Shown: positions 6,827 through 15,658 of the stretch, in pieces | How the letters are laid out: each line of letters opens with the position of its first letter | Numbering within the stretch: position 1 is the stretch's first letter | Source of the DNA: Novosphingobium terrae | Lineage (GTDB): Bacteria; Pseudomonadota; Alphaproteobacteria; Sphingomonadales; Sphingomonadaceae | Length of the DNA stretch: 64,000 nt | Direction: 5' to 3' | Assembly (NCBI RefSeq): GCF_017163935.1 | Contig: NZ_JABVZR010000001.1 | Location: 1,054,001-1,118,000 of the forward strand | The notes under the pieces: model-generated | The model's database searches: none | Told to the model about the DNA's origin: nothing | The model's input: only the letters and a program-made list of their open reading frames with translations | Made by a program: the position numbers and the translations under genes

Positions 6827-8389
6827 GTGGCCGGGCTGATGCTGCCCGAGGGCGTGGCCTATGCTGGACTTGCAGGCCTGCCGCCGGGCCGGGCGCTGGC
6901 CGCGGGCATTGCCGGAGGGCTGGCCTACGCCCTGGTCGGTCGCAGCCGCTTTGCGGTGGTCTCGCCCACATCATCGTCCGCGGCCATTCTGGCGGCGGCC
7001 ATCGGCGGGCTGGCCACCAATGAGCTGGCCGCTGGCGTCGATCGCGGCGCTTTGGCGACCATGCTGGTGGCGCTGGTCGGGGTGATCTTTCTGGGGCTGT
7101 CGGTGTTCCGGCTGGGCAGTCTTTCGGCCTTTATCTCGCGCCCCGTGCTGCATGGCTTTGCCTTCGGGCTGGCGATCACCATCATTCTCAAACAGCTGCC
7201 GCCTCTTTTGGGTGTGAGCAGCCCGGGCGGCCCGATTTGGACGATGGTGCCAGGGTTGATCCGGGCCTTGCCTTCCACCAATCTGCCCAGCGCAGCCATC
7301 GGCCTGATGGCTTTGGGGGCCATTCTGGCGTTGCGCCGCCTGCCGCAGATCCCCGGGGCGCTGCTGGTGATTGTTGGCGGCATCGTGCTGGGCTCCACCG
7401 CCGCGCCCGAGTTATGGCATATCGCGCTGGCAGGCCCCGTAACGCTGACCATGCCGAGCATCGCCCTTCCGCCGCTCAGCCTGCTGCCGCGCCTGTTCCA
7501 GCTGGCCGCACCGATTGCGCTGATCCTCTTTGCCGAGAGCTGGGGGACGATGCGCTCGCTGGCCCTGAAGCATGGCGATCCGATGGATGCCGACCGGGAA
7601 CTGGGCGCGCTGGGCGTGGCCAATCTGGCCGCCGCCGTGGCGCAGGGCATGCCGGTGGGGGCGGGTTTTTCCGCAGGCTCGGCCAATGAGGCGGCGGGGG
7701 CGACCAGCCGTATCGCCGCTGCGGCCGGGTCGGTGGCGGTGCTGCTGCTGGCGTTGTTTGCCTCCGGCTGGATCGCGCGCATTCCCGAGGCGGTGCTGGC
7801 CGCTGTGGTGATTGCGGCGCTGACTCATGCGCTGTCTCCGGCGCCCTTGCGGCGGCTGTTTCAGATCAAGCGGGATGGCTGGATCGCGCTGGCTGCCGCG
7901 CTGGGGGTGCTGCTGCTGGGCGTGCTGAACGGTATGCTGGCGGCGATTGCGCTCTCGGTGGGGCACTTGCTCTATGCGCTGGCGCATCCCTCGATCAGCG
8001 CGCTGGGGCGGGTGGGGCAGAGCCATGATTTTGTCGATATCGCCCGGCATGAGGATGCCAAAGTGCCTGTCGATGTTGCCATTTTCCGCCCCAATGCCCC
8101 GCTGATCTTCGCCAATGCCGAGGGCACCTTGCGCGCCATCGACACCATGGCCCGCGCCAGCAAGGCCCCGCTGGTGGTGCTGAGCCTTGAGGAAAGCAAC
8201 GATCTCGACAGCACCGCCATCGATGCGCTCTCTGAATTCGCGCAGGGCCTAAGCGCCATCGGCAAAAGGCTGGTGCTGGCCCGCGCGCATGACCGGGTGC
8301 GCGATGTGCTGGTCGCTGCCGGCCTTGGCGATCTGGCCAGTCATTCCGCCTACAGCGTGGCAGACGCTGTGCAGCAAGCTCAAGCCTGA
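6827..8389 (+). CDS. SulP family anion transporter with STAS domain
   Basis: Membrane permease of the SulP/SLC26 family (sulfate, bicarbonate or related anions). The transmembrane core covers about residues 1-390 and contains LPEGVAYAGLAGLPPGRAL, the family signature after helix 1. A C-terminal STAS domain spans about 405-515 (IFRPNAPLIFANAE, SNDLDSTAIDAL). The start is uncertain. GTG 6827 cuts into helix 1, yet the frame is open upstream to 6752 and encodes typical family sequence (WGDLLTGLAVAGL) with no ATG, GTG or TTG. A strong AGGGGGAGG lies at 6764-6772. A non-standard start (ATC 6776, CTC 6782 or CTG 6809/6812) is possible. It follows nrsF on the same strand and may share its transcript. 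Confidence 0.88.
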   Translation: MAGLMLPEGVAYAGLAGLPPGRALAAGIAGGLAYALVGRSRFAVVSPTSSSAAILAAAIGGLATNELAAGVDRGALATMLVALVGVIFLGLSVFRLGSLSAFISRPVLHGFAFGLAITIILKQLPPLLGVSSPGGPIWTMVPGLIRALPSTNLPSAAIGLMALGAILALRRLPQIPGALLVIVGGIVLGSTAAPELWHIALAGPVTLTMPSIALPPLSLLPRLFQLAAPIALILFAESWGTMRSLALKHGDPMDADRELGALGVANLAAAVAQGMPVGAGFSAGSANEAAGATSRIAAAAGSVAVLLLALFASGWIARIPEAVLAAVVIAALTHALSPAPLRRLFQIKRDGWIALAAALGVLLLGVLNGMLAAIALSVGHLLYALAHPSISALGRVGQSHDFVDIARHEDAKVPVDVAIFRPNAPLIFANAEGTLRAIDTMARASKAPLVVLSLEESNDLDSTAIDALSEFAQGLSAIGKRLVLARAHDRVRDVLVAAGLGDLASHSAYSVADAVQQAQA

Positions 8390-8404
8390 TGGAGATGTGA
8401 ACGC

Positions 8405-9052
8405 ATGGCCCTGTCTCACCCGATCGAACCTGTTCTCCACTCTGTGCCGATCAAGGATCTGCGCCCCACACAGATGACGGTGGGCATGCATGAGGTGAAG
8501 CGCAAGCGTGACGCCTGGGAAAAGCTGAAGGCCAAGGCCGAAAGCAAGGGCGGGGCTTTTCTCGGCACGCATATGATCCCCACGGTGGTGGGGCCCGATG
8601 GCGCGCACTGGCTGGTCGATCACCATCATCTGGCCCTCGCCCTGCATGAGGCGGGGGAGGAGAAGGTGCTGGTCTCGGTGATCGCCAAATTGCAGCACCT
8701 GCCCAAGAAGCGCTTCTTCGCCTTTATGGACAGCCACAACTGGCTCCACCCCTATGATGAGGAAGGCGAGCGCCGCGACTGGAAGGATCTGCCCCGCCAT
8801 GTCGGCAAGCTGGTGGATGATCCCTATCGCTCGCTGGCCGGAGAGGTGAGGCGCGGCGGCGGCTATGCCAAGAGCCCCACGCCCTACACCGAATTCCTCT
8901 GGGCCGATTATTACCGCAGCCGGATCAAGCGCGGCCAGATCGAGGACAAGTTCGACAAGGCGCTGGTCAAGGGCATCGAACTGGCCCGCATTCCCGAAGC
9001 CTCCTATCTGCCGGGCTATGCCGGGCCTGACCATGGCGGCGAGGACGATTGA
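8405..9052 (+). CDS. ParB-like nuclease-fold protein (ParBc_2 family)
   Basis: Soluble protein of 215 residues resembling the ParBc_2 (putative ParB-like nuclease) family rather than chromosome-partitioning ParB. The N-terminal part has the ParB-type layout: a positions-to-watch segment (SVPIKDLRPTQMTVGMHEV), a basic helix, and GPDGAHWLVDHHHLALAL, where a histidine-rich sequence replaces the usual GERR motif. No DNA-binding HTH of true ParB follows. It begins 15 bases after the SulP stop, with GGAG upstream, so it is probably cotranscribed. Function is not established; a link to chromosome segregation is unlikely. Confidence 0.8.
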   Translation: MALSHPIEPVLHSVPIKDLRPTQMTVGMHEVKRKRDAWEKLKAKAESKGGAFLGTHMIPTVVGPDGAHWLVDHHHLALALHEAGEEKVLVSVIAKLQHLPKKRFFAFMDSHNWLHPYDEEGERRDWKDLPRHVGKLVDDPYRSLAGEVRRGGGYAKSPTPYTEFLWADYYRSRIKRGQIEDKFDKALVKGIELARIPEASYLPGYAGPDHGGEDD

Positions 9053-9054
9053 TC

Positions 9055-9095
9055 CTGAGAGGCGGGCGCCGCAACGCCCGCCCCGCCGATCTCAG
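9055..9095. terminator. Hairpin between convergent genes
   Basis: Inner stem GGCGGGCG / CGCCCGCC at 9061-9068 and 9075-9082, with outer arms CTGAGA (9055-9060) and TCTCAG (9090-9095). It sits directly after the ParB-like gene and overlaps the end of the convergent gene. No T tract follows, so it is a weak intrinsic terminator at best. Confidence 0.45.
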
Positions 9096-9535
9096 CTGTA
9101 ATAGGCACCGTTGTAGCGGATAAAGCCCACCGGGTGATGGGTGAAATGCAGCACCGGCAGCTTGTCGGGGCCTTCATTGTCCTGCGTGGGATAGGCATCG
9201 GCCAGAGCGATATATTCGCCCTGAATCTCGATCGGGGTCTGTTCGCGCAGGTCCGGGATTTCGGCGTCGAGCCCTTCATTGTCGCCGAAGCGCACCGCCA
9301 CGAAGAGGGTCTGGCCGGTGATCGCGGGTTCGTCGAACTGCGCGCCCTCCAGCTTGAGGACGGCCTCGACCTTCACCGTGAAATGCTGGTGATTGGCGCC
9401 ATGGTGATTGCCCGGCCCGGCAAAGACCGTTTCCACCGTGCCCTGAATATGGACATGGGGCGCGCCTTGCGAATGGGCGAAGCGGTGATGGGGCAGAATG
9501 GCGGTCGCGCGGTTGGCGGGGAAGAAATCAGTCAT
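9092..9535 (-). CDS. Hypothetical protein, 147 residues, DUF3465-like
   Basis: Small soluble protein with no signal peptide. The sequence has the pattern ETVFAGPGNHHGANHQHFTV around residues 35-54, followed by a beta-rich body. This resembles the DUF3465 family, whose members carry a His-rich GNHHGxxHQxF segment before an OB-like fold, but I hold that match loosely. ATG 9535 is preceded by AGAGGTG. It is convergent with the ParB-like gene and sits downstream of the TonB-dependent receptor on the same strand, separated from it by a terminator. No function can be assigned. Confidence 0.75.
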   Translation of the reverse strand: MTDFFPANRATAILPHHRFAHSQGAPHVHIQGTVETVFAGPGNHHGANHQHFTVKVEAVLKLEGAQFDEPAITGQTLFVAVRFGDNEGLDAEIPDLREQTPIEIQGEYIALADAYPTQDNEGPDKLPVLHFTHHPVGFIRYNGAYYS

Positions 9536-9639
9536 CGGGCACCTCTGACGGCGGAGCGTGGGAGGTGCAGTCGATCAAAACACCGCGAAACTTTTGTGAC
9601 GTGTCAGGCCTTTGGGCGACAGGGCGCGTCAGCTCTGCG

Positions 9640-9674
9640 GCCAAAGAAAAAGGGGGCTCCCAAAGGAAGCCCCC
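9640..9674 (-). terminator. Rho-independent terminator of the TonB-dependent receptor gene
   Basis: Read on the minus strand, a stem of GGGGGCTTCC and GGGAGCCCCC (9652-9674) with a short loop is followed by TTTTTCTTTGG (9640-9651). It begins 28 bases after the receptor stop codon. Confidence 0.85.
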
Positions 9675-9701
9675 TCGATCCGGATCACAGCCGACCGATG
9701 C

Positions 9702-12041
9702 TTACATCTTGGCCGACAGCGTCACGCCGATGATGCGCGGATCGTTGTAGGCGCCGGCGCGATACCAGTTGGTGTCCAGCACGCCGATCAGGTTGCGCTC
9801 ATTGGTCAGGTTACGCACGAAGACCGAGGCCGAGTAGTTCTTCCACTCGTAACCGGCACGCAGGCCGCCCTCGAAGGTGCCGTTCGTGGTGTATTCCACC
9901 GTGGTGTAAGGCGTGAGCGAGATCTTGCCCTGCACCGTCCAGTCGGTGGAGACGAAGGCCTTGCCCGGGCCGATCGGCAGATCGTAACGCAGGCCAAGGT
10001 TCAGGTTGTAGCTGGGCGCGTCAGGCAGCGGGTTGCCGTTGATCTGCGCGAAGACGCCGCCTGCCGTGGTCACCTTGGGGTTCAGCAGGGTGACGGCCGG
10101 AACGCCGCCCACCGCGCCGACCTGCGCATAGACGTTGGGATCGTTCACTTCGGTGTGCAGCAGCGAGAGGCCGGCGTTGAAGGTCAGGTTCTGCACGCGC
10201 ACGTCGAACTCGGCTTCGGCGCCGTAACCCTGCGCCTGATTGGCGTTGAAGAGCACGCCGCTGCCGTTGCTGTCCTGCCCGTTGAGCTGGATGTTCTTCA
10301 CCTTGTAGTAGAAACCGGTGAGGTTGAAGTGGCCGTGGTTGTTGAACAGCACGCTCTTCAGACCGGCCTCATACGAGGTGTTGGTTTCCGACTTGGCGGT
10401 GGTGAAGGCCGAGCTGAACACTGCCGAGCGGCCCTGAATGGTGGGGCCACGGAAACCGCGCGCCACGCGGGCGTAGAAGCTGGTGTGATCGTCCAGGCGA
10501 TAGAGCGTGGCGATGTCCCAGCTGGGCTGCGTGTCCGACATGCGGACATAGGTCGGCGCCGTGGTGGGGAAGGTGGAGGCGCCCGTCACCGTGCGCGGCG
10601 GGGTGGTCAGGGCGGTGCTCTTGGTGTCGTTGGTGACGCGCACGCCGCCCGTCACGCTCCAGGCCGGGGTGAGGTTGTAGGTCGCCTGACCGAACAGGCC
10701 CCAGCTGGTGTTGATGTTGTGCAGCTGCACCCAGTTGTTGGGGTTGGGGGCGGTGCCCAGCGCGTTGTTCTGCAGGAAGAAGGCACGCTGATAGAACTGC
10801 GTGTTGTCACGCGAGTCGAAGTAGATGCCGCCGACCTGCCACTTCAGCTTGCCATTGTCGGGCCCGGCCAGACGCACTTCCTGAGTCAGCTGGGTCAGAC
10901 CGGCCACGCGGCCCATCGATTCGCCGCAACCGGCATAGGGGTTGGCGGCAGAGGCCGTGCAGAGCGGGGTGGTGGCGCCATAGGCCGCAGCCGCGCCGCC
11001 GTCGGTGTCGCCACGGCTGTAGCCCTGCACATGCTCCAGCGCGGAGATCGAGGTCAGCGTCACGCCGCCGAACTTGTGGTCGATCTTCAGCTGTTCGCCA
11101 TGCGTGTCATAGGCCTGCGGGTTGTTGTTGCCCTCGGCATAGTTGACCGCGCGCAGGTTCAGGCCCGGCGTGGGGTTGGTGCTGCCCTGCGTGACCGACT
11201 GGCGGTAGAACACCGTCGCGCTGCCGTCATAGTGGCGATAGTGGCCTTCCAGCTTCACGCTGGTGTCTGCATCGGGCTGCCACAGCAGCTGGAGGCGACC
11301 GTCGCGCTCGTTGAAGCCGCCCATCACGTTCTTGCCGGGCACGGTGCCATCGTCGCTGGCGCCCTGATAGTTGTTGCTGATCCAGTTGTCGCGGTGCTGG
11401 TACAGGCCCGACACGCGGAACATCAGGGTCTTGTCAGCATTCAGCGGGCCGCCGACGCCGGCTTCCACGTTGACGCTGTTGTAGGTGCCCCACGAAGCGG
11501 TGGCATGGGCCTTCCACTCGGGGGTGGGAGCGGCGTTGGCGATCTTGATGATGCCCGCCGTGGTGTTGCGGCCGAAGAGCGAACCTTGCGGGCCCTTCAG
11601 AACTTCGATGTCGCCCACGTCATAGATCGGGTTGGACTTGAGCACGACATGCTCTTCCACCACATCGTCCTGGATCAGCGAGACGGGCTGCGAGGCGCCG
11701 AGGTAGAAGTCGATGTTGCCGAGGCCACGGATGAAGAAGACCGGGAAGATGCGGCCCGTGGTCGATTCCGAATAGAGGCTGGGCACGCGGCCCGACAGCT
11801 TGATCAGCGTGTCACCGCCGCCCGAGGCGTAGTCGCTCATCTGCTCATTGTTCACCACCGAGAGGGTGATGGGCACTGTCAGGTTGCTTTCCTTGCGGTG
11901 CTGCGCGGTCACCACGATGTCGCCCGGAGCGTCTGCGCCAGCATCGGCAGCGGGGGCTGCGCTCTGGGCGAAAGCGGTGGGCGCGCAGGCGAGCGCAAGC
12001 ATGCTGGCAGCCGCGAGGGCTGCGGAGCGCGTGAAGGTCAT
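9702..12041 (-). CDS. TonB-dependent outer-membrane receptor
   Basis: Outer-membrane barrel for active uptake of a substrate, energised by TonB-ExbB-ExbD. It has 779 residues from ATG 12041 with a signal peptide (MTFTRSAALAAASMLALACA, cleaved after AFAQ). The plug domain includes the near-N-terminal DIVVTAQHRKE TonB-box region, the PVFFIRGLGNIDF segment and DIEVLKGPQGSLFGRNTTAG. The remainder is a 22-strand barrel ending in VTLSAKM. The plug style is that of the large sphingomonad receptor class often loosely annotated as FecA- or CirA-like. No siderophore or sugar gene is adjacent, so the substrate is unknown. The nearest candidate partner is the small gene across the 400-base upstream gap. 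Confidence 0.93.
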   Translation of the reverse strand: MTFTRSAALAAASMLALACAPTAFAQSAAPAADAGADAPGDIVVTAQHRKESNLTVPITLSVVNNEQMSDYASGGGDTLIKLSGRVPSLYSESTTGRIFPVFFIRGLGNIDFYLGASQPVSLIQDDVVEEHVVLKSNPIYDVGDIEVLKGPQGSLFGRNTTAGIIKIANAAPTPEWKAHATASWGTYNSVNVEAGVGGPLNADKTLMFRVSGLYQHRDNWISNNYQGASDDGTVPGKNVMGGFNERDGRLQLLWQPDADTSVKLEGHYRHYDGSATVFYRQSVTQGSTNPTPGLNLRAVNYAEGNNNPQAYDTHGEQLKIDHKFGGVTLTSISALEHVQGYSRGDTDGGAAAAYGATTPLCTASAANPYAGCGESMGRVAGLTQLTQEVRLAGPDNGKLKWQVGGIYFDSRDNTQFYQRAFFLQNNALGTAPNPNNWVQLHNINTSWGLFGQATYNLTPAWSVTGGVRVTNDTKSTALTTPPRTVTGASTFPTTAPTYVRMSDTQPSWDIATLYRLDDHTSFYARVARGFRGPTIQGRSAVFSSAFTTAKSETNTSYEAGLKSVLFNNHGHFNLTGFYYKVKNIQLNGQDSNGSGVLFNANQAQGYGAEAEFDVRVQNLTFNAGLSLLHTEVNDPNVYAQVGAVGGVPAVTLLNPKVTTAGGVFAQINGNPLPDAPSYNLNLGLRYDLPIGPGKAFVSTDWTVQGKISLTPYTTVEYTTNGTFEGGLRAGYEWKNYSASVFVRNLTNERNLIGVLDTNWYRAGAYNDPRIIGVTLSAKM

Positions 12042-12438
12042 CGGTGGTAGTCCCCTGTAAAAAATCTGTCTTTCGCGGGCAGTTGCTGTCCGGAGCCCCC
12101 GGCCGCAAAACTCGATGCCAGCGATTACGGGGGATATATGACAGTTTTTGGACAAGCTTACACAGATTGGGGCAGGGGAGGCCCATTTCTTGGCACAGTG
12201 TTGCCCACAAGCATCTTTTTGTTGCGGTGAACGGACTTATCGCTTGCCGGCAGACTGCCGGTTCAGATCTGGTGCAAGCGGTTACTGTGTAAAGCGCTCC
12301 GCAACTTGCACAGGGAGAATGCCTCCATTGCGGATGTTTTCATGCGTGATTGCCTCGATAGCGGATCGATCCTGACATTTTGTTCAGAAGCGCTCAAGTC
12401 GTGATCACTATGTCCTGCCTTATGTGAAGGAGAACAGG
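12042..12438. other. Gene-free interval upstream of the TonB-dependent receptor
   Basis: About 400 bases between divergent genes with no convincing ORF. It contains inverted copies of TTACACAG (12158-12165) and CTGTGTAA (12285-12292) set 119 bases apart, inside related contexts (GCTTACACAG and CGCTTTACACAG). Such paired sites could be looping operators for the receptor, but with two copies this is weak. No clear -35/-10 pair was found. Confidence 0.4.
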
Positions 12439-12612
12439 ATGGATGATCAAACTTTGGCCCGGCATATCGAGCGTCTCGAAGCCGTGATGGCGGATCTGGA
12501 TGCCGAAGGCTTGCGGATGCCCGCGATTCACGTCTCGGCGGCGGTGGATGCCTTGTGGAAGATTGCCAATGCCGATCCGGCGCATGCCCAGCCATTTGCG
12601 CGCATCGCGTGA
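12439..12612 (+). CDS. Hypothetical small protein, 57 residues
   Basis: Short acidic helical protein (MDDQTLARHIERLEAVMADL...). AAGGAG lies 6 bases upstream of ATG 12439, which is good support for translation; the in-frame GTG at 12424 has no such site. No membrane segment or cysteine motif is visible. Its high third-position GC matches true genes nearby. Function unknown. Confidence 0.6.
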   Translation: MDDQTLARHIERLEAVMADLDAEGLRMPAIHVSAAVDALWKIANADPAHAQPFARIA

Positions 12613-12676
12613 GCGCGGATGGGCAAGGGGGCGCCGCGATGGACTCGCGACTCCCCCTGCGGCTTGGCGTTAAGGA

Positions 12677-13666
12677 TCAGTCCCGCCCGACGATGGACAT
12701 TTCACGCTCGCCATAGCGCGCGCCCTGAACATCGGACATCACCGCGGCGATGGATGCCAGATCCTCTGCCGAGAGGGTCAGATCGGCAGCGGCGATGTTG
12801 GCTTCCAGATGCTCGATCTTGCGGGCGCCGGGGATGGGGATCACATCCTCGCCCTGTGCCAGCACCCAGGCCAGCGCCAGTTGGGCCGCTGTCACACCGC
12901 GCTCTTCGCCCATGGCCTGCAGCCGGTCGACCAGCGCCAGATTGGCTTCCAGATTGTCGCCGGTGAAGCGCGGCTGGCTGGAGCGGAAATCATTCTCGCC
13001 AAAATCCTGAGCGCCCCGGATCTTGCCTGAAAGGAAACCACGCCCCAGCGGGCTGTACGGCACAAAACCGATGCCCAAGTCGCGGCAGGTCGGCAGGATC
13101 TCGTGCTCCACATCGCGGGTCCAGAGTGAATATTCGCTCTGCAGCGCGGCGATGGGGTGGACGGCATGGGCGCGGCGCAACTGCCCCGCCGAAACCTCCG
13201 ACAGGCCGATCTCGCGCACCTTGCCCTCGCGCACCAGCTCGGCCATCGCGGCGACGGTCTCCTCGATCGGCGTGGCGGGATCGGGGCGGTGCAGGTAATA
13301 AAGGTCGATCACATCGACGCCCAGCCGCTTGAGCGAGGCTTCGGCCACGCTTTTGGCCTGAGCCGGGCTGCCGTTCACGCCGGTGACGCGCTGGAAGCCA
13401 ACACCCTGATCGCCGATGGAAAAACCGAATTTGGTGGCGATGGTGAGTTTATCGCGGAAGGGGCGCAGGGCGCGGCCCACGATTTCCTCATTCTCGTAAG
13501 GGCCATAGACTTCGGCAGTGTCGAAAAAGGTGACGCCCAGTTCCACCGCGCGGTGAAGCGTGGCGATGGAGGCCTTTTCCTCATGCCCGCCATAGACCGC
13601 CGTGAACCCCATGCAGCCAAGGCCCACTGCCGAGACCGAAAGCTGACCCAATTTGCGCTGTTGCAT
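12677..13666 (-). CDS. Aldo/keto reductase
   Basis: Cytosolic NADPH-dependent TIM-barrel reductase of 329 residues, of the group annotated as YhdN/IolS-like. The catalytic tetrad is intact: Asp49, Tyr54, Lys79 and His126 ([22 protein letters not shown]). The cofactor-binding C-terminus includes [15 protein letters not shown]. It is divergent from a LysR regulator (start 13779), the usual arrangement when such a gene is induced by its substrate. A second pair with similar layout lies at 21043-22915. The substrate cannot be named. Confidence 0.92.
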   Translation of the reverse strand: MQQRKLGQLSVSAVGLGCMGFTAVYGGHEEKASIATLHRAVELGVTFFDTAEVYGPYENEEIVGRALRPFRDKLTIATKFGFSIGDQGVGFQRVTGVNGSPAQAKSVAEASLKRLGVDVIDLYYLHRPDPATPIEETVAAMAELVREGKVREIGLSEVSAGQLRRAHAVHPIAALQSEYSLWTRDVEHEILPTCRDLGIGFVPYSPLGRGFLSGKIRGAQDFGENDFRSSQPRFTGDNLEANLALVDRLQAMGEERGVTAAQLALAWVLAQGEDVIPIPGARKIEHLEANIAAADLTLSAEDLASIAAVMSDVQGARYGEREMSIVGRD

Positions 13667-13778
13667 AATCTTGCTCCAGTTGAAGAACTGGCTTGCGTTC
13701 TAACCCTCTGGCCTGCGCTGCCCAGCCGCACTATCAAGCACATGCTGTTCGATTGGATTGCACACTGGAAAGCGCCCG

Positions 13779-14684
13779 ATGACTCGAGAACATTTGCCCC
13801 ATCTCAGCCTGTTCGCCGAAGTGGCGCGGCGGGGCGGCTTTCGTGCCGCGGCACGGGCCTTGGGCATGTCGCCCTCGGCGGTCAGCCACAGTGTGGCGCT
13901 GCTGGAAGAGCGGCTGGGGGTGCGTCTGCTCAACCGCACCAAGCGCAGTCTGGCGCTGACCGAAGCGGGCGAGCGCCTCTTTGCCCGCCTCGATCCGGCG
14001 ATGGAGGACATTGCGCAAGGCCTGCGCGACGCGTTGGAAACCAGCGATGAGCCTTCGGGACGGGTGCGGATCACCACGCCGCAATCGGCCTGCACCATGC
14101 TGCTGAAACCCCATCTGGGGGATTTTTCGCGCGCCTTTCCTGCCGTCTCGCTGGAAATTCTGGTCGAGGATCGCTTCGTCGACATCGTGGCGGACCGCTT
14201 CGATGTCGGCCTGCGGCTGGGCGAGGCGCTGCGGCCCGATATGATCGCGGTGATGATCAGCCCGCCGATGCGCTTCACCATCGTCGCCTCGCCAGCCTAT
14301 CTGGAGCGTCATGGCCGCCCGGCCAGTCTGGACGATCTTGCGCATCACCGCTGCATTCGCCGCCGCTTCAGCAGCGGCTTGCTCTATGTCTGGGAGGTGG
14401 AGCGCGACGGCACCGAAATCACCCTGCCGCATGCCAGCGAAACCATCACCACCAATGACGACGATCTGATGCTGGAGGCTGCGCTCAACGGCAGCGGCAT
14501 CGCCTTCCATTATGAGCGCCGCATCGCCCAGCATATCGCCGAGGGCCGCCTGATCGAACTCTTCCCGGAGAATTGTGGGACCTTCCCCGGCTTCTACCTC
14601 TATCATTCCAGCCGCCGGGGCATGCGCCCGGCGGTGCGCGCCTTTATCGATTTCTTCGTGGCGGCCAATCGCGGCCTGCGCTGA
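13779..14684 (+). CDS. LysR family transcriptional regulator
   Basis: Regulator of 301 residues. The N-terminal winged HTH spans residues 1-65 (RGGFRAAARALGMSPSAVSH, then LGVRLLNRTKRSLALTEAG). The effector domain fills the rest (VRITTPQSACTMLLKPHLGD, VDIVADRFDVGLRLGE). The pattern is that of the large LysR subgroup that controls adjacent oxidoreductases. ATG 13779 (MTREHLPHL) is chosen over TTG 13758 because the HTH begins directly after it. It is divergent from the aldo/keto reductase and probably activates it. Confidence 0.92.
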   Translation: MTREHLPHLSLFAEVARRGGFRAAARALGMSPSAVSHSVALLEERLGVRLLNRTKRSLALTEAGERLFARLDPAMEDIAQGLRDALETSDEPSGRVRITTPQSACTMLLKPHLGDFSRAFPAVSLEILVEDRFVDIVADRFDVGLRLGEALRPDMIAVMISPPMRFTIVASPAYLERHGRPASLDDLAHHRCIRRRFSSGLLYVWEVERDGTEITLPHASETITTNDDDLMLEAALNGSGIAFHYERRIAQHIAEGRLIELFPENCGTFPGFYLYHSSRRGMRPAVRAFIDFFVAANRGLR

Positions 14685-14687
14685 GGA

Positions 14688-15560
14688 TCAGGCGGTTTCC
14701 ACCTCGCGGCTTTGCCGCCGCGCCTCGATCAGCTGGCGCACCTGCTCCACGCCTTCGGGGGTGGCGGGGTTGTAGACCATCATGTTGAGGTCCGATCGCC
14801 CCTCGACGGCGAAGGTGGAAAACTCCAGTTCGATCAGCCCCACGTCGGGATGGCGGATGCGCTTCAAGCCGTCGCCATGGCCGACGATATCATTGCCGCG
14901 CCACAAGTCGGCAAAAAGAGCGCTGCCTTGCGACAATTCCTCCACCAGCTGGCGGATTTCCTCGCCCGCCCCGGCCCGCGCGGCATCGGCGCGAAAGGCG
15001 GCGACCACGAAACGCGCGACGCTCAGCCAGTCTTCCTGAGCGTCGCGGATGCGCGTGTCGGAAAACATCAGGCGCAGGATGTTGCGCTGCTTGCGCGGCA
15101 AGGTGGCGTAATCGGTGAGCAGCGAGGCGGCGGCCTCGTTCCACGCCATCACATCCCAGGTGGCGGTGCGGATGATCGCCGGGCTGAGCGCCATGGCATC
15201 CAGCACGCGTTGCAGGCGCGGGGTGATGCCCTCCACCTCGCGATAGCGCGGCTCGGGCGGGTGGCCGAGGGCCAGCATGAACATATGCTCGCGCTCGGGC
15301 TCGGTCAGCATCATGCCCGAGGCGATGCGGTTGAGCACATCGGCGGAAGGGGCTCCGCCGCGCCCCTGCTCCAGCCAGGTGTACCAGGTGGCGCTGATGT
15401 TGGCGCGCTGCGCCACCTCTTCGCGGCGCAGGCCGGGGGTGCGGCGGCGACCGGTGGCAAAGCCGAAGCTGGCCGGATCGAGCCGCGCCCGCCGGTCGCG
15501 CAGGAACCCGCCCAGCGCATTGCCGGTTTCGCCATCGGGCGTTGTTGTATCGGAAGCCAT
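14688..15560 (-). CDS. XRE family regulator with MmyB-like ligand domain
   Basis: Regulator of 290 residues. A Cro/C1-type HTH lies at about residues 12-75 (RRTPGLRREEVAQRANISAT, then WYTWLEQGRG). The MmyB-like PAS-type ligand-binding domain follows (ALSPAIIRTATWDVMAWNEA, and RHPDVGLIELEFSTF). This domain pair is typical of regulators divergent from short-chain dehydrogenase genes. ATG 15560 has AGGAT upstream; the open frame continues upstream but enters the shared promoter. An inverted repeat at 15591-15606 lies between it and the divergent SDR gene and is the likely operator. Confidence 0.9.
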   Translation of the reverse strand: MASDTTTPDGETGNALGGFLRDRRARLDPASFGFATGRRRTPGLRREEVAQRANISATWYTWLEQGRGGAPSADVLNRIASGMMLTEPEREHMFMLALGHPPEPRYREVEGITPRLQRVLDAMALSPAIIRTATWDVMAWNEAAASLLTDYATLPRKQRNILRLMFSDTRIRDAQEDWLSVARFVVAAFRADAARAGAGEEIRQLVEELSQGSALFADLWRGNDIVGHGDGLKRIRHPDVGLIELEFSTFAVEGRSDLNMMVYNPATPEGVEQVRQLIEARRQSREVETA

Positions 15561-15590
15561 GCCGCGATCCTGTTGAGGATTATACCACGA

Positions 15591-15606
15591 TAAAGTCACT
15601 ACTTTA
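15591..15606. promoter_or_regulatory. Candidate operator, inverted repeat TAAAGT-n4-ACTTTA
   Basis: Perfect 6-base arms around CACT, 31 bases upstream of the XRE gene start and 53 bases upstream of the SDR gene start. The position in the only intergenic gap of a divergent pair fits control of both genes by the XRE regulator. Binding is inferred. Confidence 0.5.
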
Positions 15607-15658
15607 ACAGGAAGCCATTTAGGCCGAAACCGCCCTCCGGACAAGACAGGAGCCCCCC

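Noticed and set aside
9612..12050. An 812-codon open frame on the plus strand
   Set aside because: It is antisense to the TonB-dependent receptor, whose plug and barrel motifs are unmistakable. The antisense product has no recognisable feature.
12280..12400. Two AGCGCT sequences as LacI-type operators for the TonB-dependent receptor
   Set aside because: The match is only six bases, the flanks differ, and no LacI gene is nearby; expected by chance in GC-rich DNA.
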